A DNA stretch of 8,303 bases. Origin: Gammaproteobacteria bacterium (GTDB lineage Bacteria; Pseudomonadota; Gammaproteobacteria; Nitrosococcales; Methylophagaceae). The notes under the pieces are model-generated. The model was not told the origin of the DNA. It searched no databases and worked only from the letters and a program-made list of their open reading frames with translations. Of the stretch, positions 1-6,401 are shown one piece after another. Within the stretch, counting starts at the first letter, position 1. Each line of letters starts with the position of its first letter. Made by a program: the position numbers and the translations under genes. Location: the NCBI GenBank assembly GCA_002400805.1, contig NVRG01000019.1, forward strand, positions 861 to 9,163. Reading direction: 5' to 3'.

Positions 1-1602
1 CATTTTTATCGCTCTAAACATAGCGCATTGACGAAATATCTCAATATCAGGTTCAGCATTTTTGTTTGCGGCGACACGTAACGCCAACCTTAATAACATT
101 TTAATATCACGAGGCGTTATATCTTTGAAGGTTTCTAAGAGGTGTAACAACAGCGTTTCTGGCAGCGTATAGCTATATTGTTCAGCAAGCACTTGCCAAA
201 TCTTAGGCGCGTTGTCTGAGGTTGGCGCTTCATAATTTATGATGGCAGCACAACGAGAAATAATGGCTTCATCAATATCATTGGGCCGATTTGTTGTCAT
301 GAACAACAAGCCGTTAAAATATTCCATCGTACGTAAAAACTCAGCAACTATGGCATTTTGTTCGATATTGTCATTTCTTCTAACGATGAATACATCAGCC
401 TCATCGAGTAACAAAACACAATTCCAGCGTTCGCTTCGTGAAAATACCACTCTTAGATTTTCTTCAACCTCTTTAGCCGTGGTTCCTAACGATCCTGAGT
501 GGAGAAGATATAAAGGTCGCTCAATAATTTCAGCATAAATTTCTGCCGTTAATGTTTTTCCTACGCCAGGGATACCCTTACATAAGATGACATTACCCGC
601 CGTTTTACCTTCGATAATATCGCCACTAAAGGCGTCAACATTTGTTGTTAACACATCTAGTAAATCACGGTGAGTCTGAGGTAAAATTAATTTATCTTTT
701 AGTGATTTATCATATTCATATGTGGTTAAGTAATCAGAATGCAGCCAAACATAGTCATGCGTTGCTAGATTAAACACGCGCATCAATGTCCATTCAGGCA
801 ACGATAGTAATTTTTCTTGCCCATCAACTAAAAATGACTCTCTAAATTGCCGATGTGTTTTAACATCTTGGGCAGACATATCATGAATAACTTTGGTATC
901 AATAAAGGAGCCATTCATTATTGAATGCGCTTTACTGACATAGATATTTCCTTTCGCTACAAACTGTTCTGAGAACTGATTTTTAATTAAACGGCAATAA
1001 CGATCATAACTTGCTTCATATTGAGCTTTGAGTTCCTCGGTTTCTTTGAAAGCACCTTTTAATTCAAGTGCATCATAAATCCTCTTTTGAGTAACATCGC
1101 CCGGATAAAATGCTACATAATCATGCTCAAAACCATAGTAGCCTCGGTCTAGATTAGGTGAAACATGACAAACATGTAGCAAAATAGACTCTGAAGAATG
1201 TTCAGTTCCTTTTTTGTAACTAATGTAAGTAACTAGTGCCGGATAGAATTTATCATCTGGCTTTTTTAAATAGATCCAACCATCAATCAACGTGTCTTTT
1301 AAATAGGATTCAAGCACGGCTGAAAATGCTTTAAAGTTAGGAATAACCGTATCAAATTGACCATCTCGAGCAAGTAAAATAGCCTCTATCGCTCTCATTG
1401 ACTTGTCGTCATCTAACGCTTCCGCAACGTGTGCAATGTCTTTTAAGGCATCTAATGACAACTGACTGGGTTCAATTTCCATTTCGGTCGAAATTATGTA
1501 GCCTCGACTATTATCTTCATCCCGAGCCACCTTATCTCGGCATGCTTTTAATTCAGCATGCGTAGTTGCCTTAATGAAATCGTGAGAAACAACAAAAGAC
1601 AC
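1..1602 (-). CDS. AAA+ ATPase with long uncharacterised N-terminal region (3' end outside window)
   Basis: A single open frame of 534 codons runs from GTG 1602 to the window edge without a stop. Start choice: GTG is the first start codon after an in-frame TAA, and AAAAGGA lies 6 nt upstream. The C-terminal third is a clear AAA+ module: Walker A GIPGVGKT (residues 343-350), Walker B LLLDEAD (397-403), sensor-1 TTNRP (436-440), a possible arginine finger in ISRC (R450), and a lid/sensor-2 segment around TPRDI (496-500). Residues 1-340 contain no motif I can assign, no signal peptide and no membrane segment, so a soluble ATP-driven remodelling protein is likely. Wording such as EGK before Walker A, KTLTAE, SLGT, EVEENL and RW before Walker B fits, from memory, the AAA subfamily abundant in fungi (the DUF7025 type). 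That assignment is inference. The gene is more A+T-rich by eye than its neighbours and looks accessory. Its substrate is unknown. I found no convincing promoter in the 149 bp upstream. Confidence 0.85.
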   Translation of the reverse strand, partial: MSFVVSHDFIKATTHAELKACRDKVARDEDNSRGYIISTEMEIEPSQLSLDALKDIAHVAEALDDDKSMRAIEAILLARDGQFDTVIPNFKAFSAVLESYLKDTLIDGWIYLKKPDDKFYPALVTYISYKKGTEHSSESILLHVCHVSPNLDRGYYGFEHDYVAFYPGDVTQKRIYDALELKGAFKETEELKAQYEASYDRYCRLIKNQFSEQFVAKGNIYVSKAHSIMNGSFIDTKVIHDMSAQDVKTHRQFRESFLVDGQEKLLSLPEWTLMRVFNLATHDYVWLHSDYLTTYEYDKSLKDKLILPQTHRDLLDVLTTNVDAFSGDIIEGKTAGNVILCKGIPGVGKTLTAEIYAEIIERPLYLLHSGSLGTTAKEVEENLRVVFSRSERWNCVLLLDEADVFIVRRNDNIEQNAIVAEFLRTMEYFNGLLFMTTNRPNDIDEAIISRCAAIINYEAPTSDNAPKIWQVLAEQYSYTLPETLLLHLLETFKDITPRDIKMLLRLALRVAANKNAEPDIEIFRQCAMFRAIKM

Positions 1603-1608
1603 AGCTAA

Positions 1609-1615
1609 TCCTTTT
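1609..1615 (-). promoter_or_regulatory. Ribosome binding site fixing the GTG start of the AAA+ gene
   Basis: Read on the minus strand this is AAAAGGA, followed by TTAGCT and then GTG at 1602-1600. The spacing of 6 nt is good for a bacterial Shine-Dalgarno. An in-frame TAA lies only six codons upstream of the GTG and no ATG intervenes, so the GTG is the natural start. Confidence 0.7.
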
Positions 1616-1751
1616 AATTAAATCGAATGGTTACATAGAATAACTGATTTAACTTAACAGCAAACTCTTCAACGATAGGATTCTGCATCCGTCTGAGAAC
1701 CTGTCTAGAAATTATTCTGTTTTTCTTAAGTATCGACATGAGACATAAACA

Positions 1752-1788
1752 AAAAAGCCCCAACACTGTATCAGTACTGGGGCTTTTT
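1752..1788 (-). terminator. Rho-independent terminator after the rpoD-tRNA unit
   Basis: AAAAAGCCCC (1752-1761) pairs perfectly with GGGGCTTTTT (1779-1788). Inside the loop a further ACTG/CAGT stem can form around TAT. On the minus strand the stem's 3' arm ends in CTTTTTT followed by GTTTATG, a proper U-tract directly downstream of the tRNA CCA end (7 nt away). The hairpin is A-rich on one side and T-rich on the other, so it could also stop plus-strand transcription. It separates the rpoD-tRNA transcript from the AAA+ gene. Confidence 0.9.
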
Positions 1789-1794
1789 ATTTTA

Positions 1795-1871
1795 TGGTGG
1801 GCCTACAAGGACTTGAACCTTGGACAAAGGGATTATGAGTCCCCTGCTCTAACCAACTGAGCTATAGGCCC
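1795..1871 (-). tRNA. tRNA-Ile2 (anticodon CAT, lysidine type); tRNA-Met less likely
   Basis: A full cloverleaf of 77 nt includes an encoded CCA. The acceptor stem GGGCCTA/TAGGCCC pairs perfectly with discriminator A. The D stem is GCTC/GAGC, the anticodon stem GGGGA/TCCCT with loop CTCATAA, and the T stem CAAGG/CCTTG with loop TTCAAGT. The anticodon is CAT. The acceptor stem has C4-G69 and C5-G68, the pairs reported as TilS determinants separating tRNA-Ile2 from elongator tRNA-Met. The anticodon arm also resembles E. coli ileX (GACTCATAATC-type), and initiator features are absent (G1-C72 is paired and there are no three G-C pairs below the anticodon loop). After lysidine modification of C34 it would read AUA as isoleucine. 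The gene begins 5 nt after the rpoD stop and is followed by a terminator, so it is probably processed from the rpoD transcript. The amino-acid identity is inferred. Confidence 0.92.
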
Positions 1872-1876
1872 ATAAC

Positions 1877-3685
1877 TTATTGATGGTCTGAATCTAAGAA
1901 ACTTTTTAATTGATCCGAACGTGTTGGGTGACGTAATTTACGTAATGCTTTGGCTTCAATTTGACGAATACGTTCACGTGTAACATCAAACTGCTTACCC
2001 ACTTCTTCAAGTGTGTGATCGGTATTCATATCGATACCAAAACGCATACGTAAAACTTTCGCTTCACGCTCTGTTAAGCCGCCTAGAATGCCTTGGGTTG
2101 CTTCCTTTAGGCCTTCAATCATTGCTGCCTCTTGCGGAGACATTACATTCACATCTTCAACAAAATCACCTAGATGAGAATCTTCATCATCACCGATTGG
2201 CGTTTCCATTGAAATTGGCTCTTTCGAGATTTTCAATACTTTGCGTACTTTGTCTTCTGGCATTTCTACGCGTTCTGACAATTCTTCCGGTGTAGGCTCT
2301 CTACCCATTTCTTGTAACATTTGACGTGCAATACGATTCAGTTTATTGATTGTTTCAATCATATGAACGGGTATACGTATTGTTCGTGCCTGATCAGCAA
2401 TTGAACGGGTAATCGCCTGACGAATCCACCAGGTAGCATACGTTGAGAATTTGTAACCACGTTGATATTCAAATTTATCAACCGCTTTCATCAAACCGAT
2501 ATTACCTTCTTGGATAAGATCCAAGAATTGCAAACCACGGTTAGTATATTTTTTAGCAATTGAAATAACCAAACGTAGATTCGCTTCGACCATTTCTTTT
2601 TTGGCACGACGTGCTTTGGCTTCTGAAATCGACATTTGACGATTGATTTCTTTAATTTCTCCAATGGTCATACCACTGTTTTCAGAAATTTCGCCCATCG
2701 TTGTCTGTGCCGTGACAATCTCATCAAGATGTTTTTTAATCGTTGATGAATAATGCTTTTTAGCACGAATATGTTTATCAGACCAAGAGGTATTCACTTC
2801 GTTGCCGCTGAACGAATCAATAAAGTCACGACGATCCATGCGTGCTTGCTCAACGACAATATCAAGAATAACCCGATCCTGCTTACGAACCTCTTTAACC
2901 GTTTCGGCCATTAAGCCATTCAAATAAATGAGCGTTTTTGGAGCCAATTTAAACTCCATAAACAAACTACTCGCCGCTTCGCGAGCAGATTTTAGCTCTT
3001 CATCACTGCAATCTATCGTTTTGGCAAAGGCTTCATTTAATGCTTGGAAGCGTTCGCGTGCTTCTTCCGGATCAATGGCGTTAGCGTCTTCCTCTTCTTC
3101 CTCATCATCGTCACTATTGCCGCCAGCAGCCGCTTTTGCTGCTGCAGCTATTGCCAATGCTGCAATTTCCTCATCCGGCAAAATAAAGCCTTTGATAAGC
3201 TCATTAAGACGCATTTCACCTGCTTCTACCACTTGGTACTGTGCAAGGAAGGAATTGATACACGATGGGAAGGATGACAACATCAACAAACTTTCGCGCA
3301 GACCAGCCTCGATACGTTTGGCAATAACAATCTCACCTTCACGGGTAAGTAGTTCCACAGAACCCATTTCACGCATATACATACGTACAGGATCTGTTGT
3401 ACGGCCAAATTCACCATCTGAGCTCGCTAATACGGCTGCCGCTTCATCATCGGATACATCATCGTTGCTAGACGCGGCTTCTGCTAAGCGCTCCATCTCA
3501 TCGGTGTCCATGCCATCTTCATGAACCATGATGCCAAGGTCACTAAACATGCCGACGATATCTTCTATCTGGTCAGCATCGACTAAATCTTCTGGCAGGT
3601 GATCATTGATCTCACCGTAAGTAAGGTAACCACGCTCTTTACCTAGAGTGATTAGCGCTTTAATACGTGATTGTTGATCTTTCAT
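1877..3685 (-). CDS. rpoD: RNA polymerase sigma-70 factor (housekeeping sigma, RpoD)
   Basis: The 602-residue product is the primary sigma factor, which binds core RNA polymerase and directs promoter recognition and melting. Visible parts are region 1.1 (about 1-80), region 1.2 ([11 protein letters not shown], 98-108), a non-conserved insert to about 355 with an Ala-rich then acidic stretch (DEE at 171 to 200), and region 2 (about 361-437), including the core-binding and -10 recognition segment with [12 protein letters not shown] (416-427). Region 3 and the 3.2 finger ([18 protein letters not shown], 491-508) follow. Region 4 (about 532-595) has the -35-binding helix-turn-helix [20 protein letters not shown] (560-579). 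Region 4 is almost residue-for-residue the E. coli protein, and the length is close to its 613. The start has AAAAGGGG 4 nt upstream and aligns with the family N-terminus. It has its own promoter after dnaG and a tRNA immediately downstream. Confidence 0.99.
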   Translation of the reverse strand: MKDQQSRIKALITLGKERGYLTYGEINDHLPEDLVDADQIEDIVGMFSDLGIMVHEDGMDTDEMERLAEAASSNDDVSDDEAAAVLASSDGEFGRTTDPVRMYMREMGSVELLTREGEIVIAKRIEAGLRESLLMLSSFPSCINSFLAQYQVVEAGEMRLNELIKGFILPDEEIAALAIAAAAKAAAGGNSDDDEEEEEDANAIDPEEARERFQALNEAFAKTIDCSDEELKSAREAASSLFMEFKLAPKTLIYLNGLMAETVKEVRKQDRVILDIVVEQARMDRRDFIDSFSGNEVNTSWSDKHIRAKKHYSSTIKKHLDEIVTAQTTMGEISENSGMTIGEIKEINRQMSISEAKARRAKKEMVEANLRLVISIAKKYTNRGLQFLDLIQEGNIGLMKAVDKFEYQRGYKFSTYATWWIRQAITRSIADQARTIRIPVHMIETINKLNRIARQMLQEMGREPTPEELSERVEMPEDKVRKVLKISKEPISMETPIGDDEDSHLGDFVEDVNVMSPQEAAMIEGLKEATQGILGGLTEREAKVLRMRFGIDMNTDHTLEEVGKQFDVTRERIRQIEAKALRKLRHPTRSDQLKSFLDSDHQ

Positions 3686-3732
3686 TAGACCCCTTTTAAT
3701 TCTATCGGTGATGCTTTTGGCGTGAACTATAA

Positions 3733-3741
3733 ATTATATCA
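3733..3741 (-). promoter_or_regulatory. Extended -10 promoter of rpoD
   Basis: The minus strand reads TGATATAAT: a perfect TATAAT (3738-3733) preceded by the TGn extension. No good -35 hexamer lies 16-18 nt upstream, which is typical of extended -10 promoters. The predicted transcription start is near 3726, giving a leader of about 40 nt before the rpoD ATG at 3685, with the Shine-Dalgarno inside it. It would let rpoD be expressed independently of rpsU-yqeY-dnaG. The sequence match is seen directly; promoter activity is inferred. Confidence 0.6.
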
Positions 3742-3765
3742 AATACAGTCACTTCTAACATCATA

Positions 3766-3798
3766 ATTTTATATTAAAATCGTTTAATTAAACGATTT
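3766..3798 (-). repeat. 22-bp perfect palindrome at the dnaG stop with an overlapping second inverted repeat
   Basis: Positions 3777-3798 form a perfect 22-bp palindrome whose halves meet at 3787/3788. It spans the last four sense codons and the TAA stop of dnaG. A second inverted repeat, ATTTTA-TAT-TAAAAT (3766-3780), shares four bases with it, so the two stems cannot both form fully. On the minus strand only a short interrupted T-run follows the palindrome, so it is at best a weak terminator. It could also mark an mRNA processing or 3'-end protection site between dnaG and rpoD, or a DNA-binding site. Its A+T richness makes chance a real alternative. Confidence 0.55.
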
Positions 3799-5502
3799 CA
3801 CTTCTTCTTTTTCAGCATCCGTTAATTGGCTAAAAGGCTTATTGGTCAAATAACTTTGTCGCTCTGCTATCGCCTGCTTTTGCAACTGCTGCACTATGCC
3901 CATTAACTCATGTTTGAGTCCATCAGCCGACAAACTCAAGGATTGCAGTGCCAAACGTTGCAGATGAGCACTATTTTGATCATCTCGCCAACGCTCTAAT
4001 AACGCCGCAGTATTTAGATGGGGATTCTCGTGCAAAGTTTCAAGTAAACGGAGTAATACGCTGATACCAGGCAGCTCCAATCCTTGTATCTCGTGATAGT
4101 CGGCCACACTTTTATGCAAGTCAGGATGTTGCAATAAAATTGTAATGGCCATCCGCACCGGCGAAATGACCGCTGATGACGATGCTAACGGACGTCGTTT
4201 TTGTTTCGCTGCTGGTCTGTCTAAATGTTTATTCAACATTGCCATATTAGTCTTAGCAACGTCAGCCAATCGCTGTTCCAACATATCGCGATAGACACCT
4301 GCGGGTATATGGCGCAAATAAGGCTTAGCCACTTCGACCAATCGAGCTCGACCATCCATCGTGCTGATATCTACGCGACTTTCTAAACTGGCAAAAAAAT
4401 AATCTGAATAACTCTGGGCTTGTTCAACCCGTTGATTAAATGCGTCTGCGCCCTCTTGTTTGACCATAGTATCGGGATCTTCGCCATCGGGAAGAAACAT
4501 AAATTTGAGTTCATGATTGCCCCCAAGCATAGGCAAGGCATTTTCAGCCGCACGCCACGCAGCTTCACGACCCGCGCGATCGCCATCAAAACAAAATACA
4601 ACTTCAGGTGCGCTACGTAATAATTGACGTAAGTGATCGGGGGTTGTGGCAGTGCCTAACGTGGCCACAGCATTATGTATGCCTTGCTCAGCAAGCGCTA
4701 TGACATCCATATAACCCTCAACAATCAAAATACGTGTCAACCGCCGGTTGGCTTTTCTAGCCTGATGCAGGCCGTATAATTCACTGCCTTTATGGAATAT
4801 GCTTGTTTCCGGCGAATTTAAATATTTGGGAGTACTGTCATCTAAGACACGCCCGCCAAAGCCAACGACGCGCCCTCTGCGATCACGTATTGGAAACATA
4901 ATGCGGTTACGAAACCGATCATAAGTTCGGCCTTTATCGTTGCTACTGACTAAGCCAGCATCATTAAGTTGTGACTTGGCTTGTGCCGACGTGCCAAATG
5001 TCCGCAATACATTATCCCAACCATCGGGTGCCATGCCGATATTAAAGTGTTCGACCGTGTGAGCAGACAGACCACGCTGCTTTAAATAATCTACAAAAAC
5101 TTGGCGTTGGGGATGGGTTTGTAATTGGTGAACAAAATACTGACTGACTTTATCTAACAAGTCATAAAGGTTTTGTTTTGCAGGTGTATTTGATACTGCC
5201 TGAGAGACCGGCACGGTCATGCCAGCATGATCCGCAAGCTCCTGAACAGACTCAGGAAAGCTCATTTGATCATATTCCATCAAAAAGCCGATCGCCGTAC
5301 CATGAGCACCGCAACCAAAACAATGATAAAACTGTTTGTCAGGACTTACGGTAAATGAAGGTGTTTTTTCATTATGGAAGGGGCAACAGGCACTGAGATT
5401 TTTACCTGCTTTTTTGAGTGGAACACGACTATCGATAATATCGACAATGTCGACTCGAGTAAGCAGATCATCAATAAACTGTGCGGGGATCTGACCTGCC
5501 AT
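3784..5502 (-). CDS. dnaG: DNA primase DnaG
   Basis: The 572-residue primase makes the short RNA primers for replication and works with the DnaB helicase at the fork. The N-terminal zinc-binding domain shows C40, H43, C61 and C64, the same spacing as in E. coli DnaG. The RNA-polymerase core includes the basic segment RFRNRIMFPI (196-205). The TOPRIM metal-binding residues follow: E262 in VEGYMD, D306 and D308 in CFDGD, and D342/D344 in EDPDTM. The C-terminal part (about 435-572) corresponds to the helicase-interaction domain, starting near ISPVRMAITILLQHP; it is the least conserved part of the family. Length is normal (E. coli 581). The ATG has only a weak Shine-Dalgarno (TAGGC, about 7 nt upstream), suggesting modest translation as known for this gene elsewhere. 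It lies 71 nt after yqeY and 98 nt before rpoD. I see no strong promoter or terminator in the yqeY-dnaG gap. Confidence 0.99.
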   Translation of the reverse strand: MAGQIPAQFIDDLLTRVDIVDIIDSRVPLKKAGKNLSACCPFHNEKTPSFTVSPDKQFYHCFGCGAHGTAIGFLMEYDQMSFPESVQELADHAGMTVPVSQAVSNTPAKQNLYDLLDKVSQYFVHQLQTHPQRQVFVDYLKQRGLSAHTVEHFNIGMAPDGWDNVLRTFGTSAQAKSQLNDAGLVSSNDKGRTYDRFRNRIMFPIRDRRGRVVGFGGRVLDDSTPKYLNSPETSIFHKGSELYGLHQARKANRRLTRILIVEGYMDVIALAEQGIHNAVATLGTATTPDHLRQLLRSAPEVVFCFDGDRAGREAAWRAAENALPMLGGNHELKFMFLPDGEDPDTMVKQEGADAFNQRVEQAQSYSDYFFASLESRVDISTMDGRARLVEVAKPYLRHIPAGVYRDMLEQRLADVAKTNMAMLNKHLDRPAAKQKRRPLASSSAVISPVRMAITILLQHPDLHKSVADYHEIQGLELPGISVLLRLLETLHENPHLNTAALLERWRDDQNSAHLQRLALQSLSLSADGLKHELMGIVQQLQKQAIAERQSYLTNKPFSQLTDAEKEEVKSFN

Positions 5503-5573
5503 GACTAATGCCTATGACCGAGAAGCGGTGTAGATTGCAACCTTGTCTGATAGTAGACTTGGCACTTTCTTGC

Positions 5574-6035
5574 TCAGGCGGAGAGCGCAGCCTTAACGAG
5601 GCCACTTACTGCCCCCATATCTGCACGCCCTTGAATTTTTGGTCGCAATAACTTCATTACTGCGCCCATATCACGAGCAGAGCTCGCGCCTGATTCAGCA
5701 ATTGCCGCTTTAATTTCAGCAGCAACCTCATCTTCTGATAATGCCGTTGGCATAAACTCTTCAATAATGGCGAGTTCAGCGATTTCAATGACCGCTAAGT
5801 CATCGCGGCCAGCATCTTGAAATTGAGTTAATGAATCGCGACGCTGCTTAGTCATTTTTGTAAGCACGGCGATAATCTCATCATCACCTAAATCAATACG
5901 TTTATCGATCTCAATTTGTTTAATTGCCGCAGTAATTTGTCGTAACGTTGCTAGGCGCTCTTTTTCTTTGGCGCGCATTGCAACTATGACACTATCTTGA
6001 ATGGTGACCTTTAACGGACTAGCTTCTGCAGGCAT
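5574..6035 (-). CDS. yqeY: GatB/YqeY domain protein
   Basis: The 153-residue YqeY-family protein opens with LKVTIQDSVIVAMRAKEKER (8-27) and continues RLATLRQITAAIKQIEIDKR (27-46), the signature helices of the family. A TKMTKQRRDS segment (59-68) and a C-terminal helical part with RPKIQGRADMGAVSGLVK (130-147) follow. The C-terminal fold is shared with the tail domain of the GatB amidotransferase subunit, which binds tRNA, so a tRNA- or RNA-linked role has been proposed; no enzymatic activity is established. The start lies 12 nt after the rpsU stop, and its Shine-Dalgarno AAAGAG overlaps that TAA, so translational coupling with rpsU is likely. It is commonly found in this position in Pseudomonas-type gammaproteobacteria but is absent from the E. 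coli operon. Confidence 0.95.
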   Translation of the reverse strand: MPAEASPLKVTIQDSVIVAMRAKEKERLATLRQITAAIKQIEIDKRIDLGDDEIIAVLTKMTKQRRDSLTQFQDAGRDDLAVIEIAELAIIEEFMPTALSEDEVAAEIKAAIAESGASSARDMGAVMKLLRPKIQGRADMGAVSGLVKAALSA

Positions 6036-6047
6036 TGTTGTATCTCT

Positions 6048-6263
6048 TTAGTACAAACGGATACGGCTTGCGTTTTCACGCGACAATTTTTTCTGGTGAC
6101 GCTTAACGGCTGCTGCTGCTGCACGTTTACGTACTGTAGTTGGTTTTTCATAAGCTTCGCGAGCGCGAGCTTCTGCTACTGTTCCTGCTTTTTCACAAGC
6201 ACGTTTGAAACGACGTAATGCAATATCAAATGGTTCGTTTTCTTTTACGCGTACTGCTGGCAT
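6048..6263 (-). CDS. rpsU: 30S ribosomal protein S21
   Basis: The product has 71 residues, the same length as E. coli S21, and fits the family from end to end: [20 protein letters not shown] at the start, YEKPTT near residue 40, and [18 protein letters not shown] at the end. It is a small, very basic 30S-platform protein needed for initiation at natural mRNA sites. Start choice: the frame is open a further 27 codons upstream to 6344, but the ATG at 6263 has AGGA 8 nt upstream and matches the conserved S21 N-terminus; the extension is hydrophobic and unlike S21. It is the first gene of the rpsU-yqeY-dnaG-rpoD series and is divergent from tsaD. The poly-Arg/Lys/Ala composition is usual for the family. 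Confidence 0.98.
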   Translation of the reverse strand: MPAVRVKENEPFDIALRRFKRACEKAGTVAEARAREAYEKPTTVRKRAAAAAVKRHQKKLSRENASRIRLY

Positions 6264-6271
6264 TTGTTGAT

Positions 6272-6275
6272 TCCT
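6272..6275 (-). promoter_or_regulatory. Ribosome binding site fixing the rpsU start
   Basis: The minus strand reads AGGA, 8 nt before the ATG at 6263, in a context TTTAGGAATC. It supports the 71-residue start over the in-frame ATG at 6344, which has no comparable purine-rich site (it is preceded by AAAAAAAATTGAATCAAC on its own strand only as an A-tract). Confidence 0.6.
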
Positions 6276-6303
6276 AAAATTATTTTCAATGGAAAAGCAG
6301 GTA

Positions 6304-6352
6304 ATTGTACGAAATATCAACGAGAAAGAAAATAGTTGATTCAATTTTTTTT
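6304..6352 (-). promoter_or_regulatory. Candidate rpsU promoter with upstream A-tract
   Basis: On the minus strand TACAAT (6309-6304) is a 5/6 match to the -10 consensus. The -35 region 17 nt upstream is poor (TTTTCT, 6332-6327). An unbroken A8 run lies at 6352-6345, about 48-55 bp before the predicted start near 6297, where UP elements that bind the polymerase alpha subunit sit in strong ribosomal promoters. The leader would be about 34 nt. I found no CTGT-type LexA box, unlike the E. coli operon. Only the -10 and the A-tract are seen directly; activity is inferred. Confidence 0.35.
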
Positions 6353-6366
6353 GAAAAAGGCATAAT
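6336..6366 (+). promoter_or_regulatory. Candidate tsaD promoter
   Basis: TTGATT (6336-6341) and CATAAT (6361-6366, 5/6 to consensus) are separated by 19 bp, slightly long. The predicted start is near 6373, giving a leader of about 29 nt before the tsaD ATG at 6402. An alternative pair, TTGAAA (6351-6356) and CAATAT (6374-6379), has ideal 17-bp spacing but a poorer -10. The candidate overlaps the A/T-tract of the divergent rpsU promoter, so the two may compete for or share the region. Confidence 0.35.
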
Positions 6367-6401
6367 ACTTTCCCAATATAGCTAGCTGGAAAACACCATA
6401 A

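Noticed and set aside
239..538. Plus-strand open frame of 99 codons
   Set aside because: It lies antisense to the Walker A/B and sensor region of the AAA+ gene, has no family resemblance and no convincing ribosome binding site.
1738..1860. Short plus-strand open frame starting at ATG 1738
   Set aside because: It reads straight through the terminator and the tRNA gene, which fully explain the sequence.
3075..3175. Low-complexity Ala and acidic run in rpoD as an insertion or repeat expansion
   Set aside because: An acidic, variable stretch at this place in the non-conserved region is normal for gammaproteobacterial sigma-70, including E. coli.
2928..3524. Plus-strand open frame of 198 codons rich in Ser and Ala
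   Set aside because: It is the antisense shadow of the rpoD non-conserved region; its serine runs mirror the Glu/Asp/Ala codons of the sigma factor.
4383..4620. Short open frames on both strands inside dnaG
   Set aside because: They overlap the conserved TOPRIM region of dnaG in other frames and encode nothing recognisable.
5503..5573. Terminator or promoter between yqeY and dnaG
   Set aside because: Only a 4-bp GTCT/AGAC stem without a T-run and no acceptable -35/-10 pair were found, so neither can be supported.
6264..6344. N-terminal extension of rpsU by 27 codons to an upstream in-frame ATG
   Set aside because: The extension is hydrophobic and unlike S21, the internal ATG at 6263 matches the conserved family start, gives exactly 71 residues and has its own AGGA site; the extension also runs through the likely rpsU promoter.
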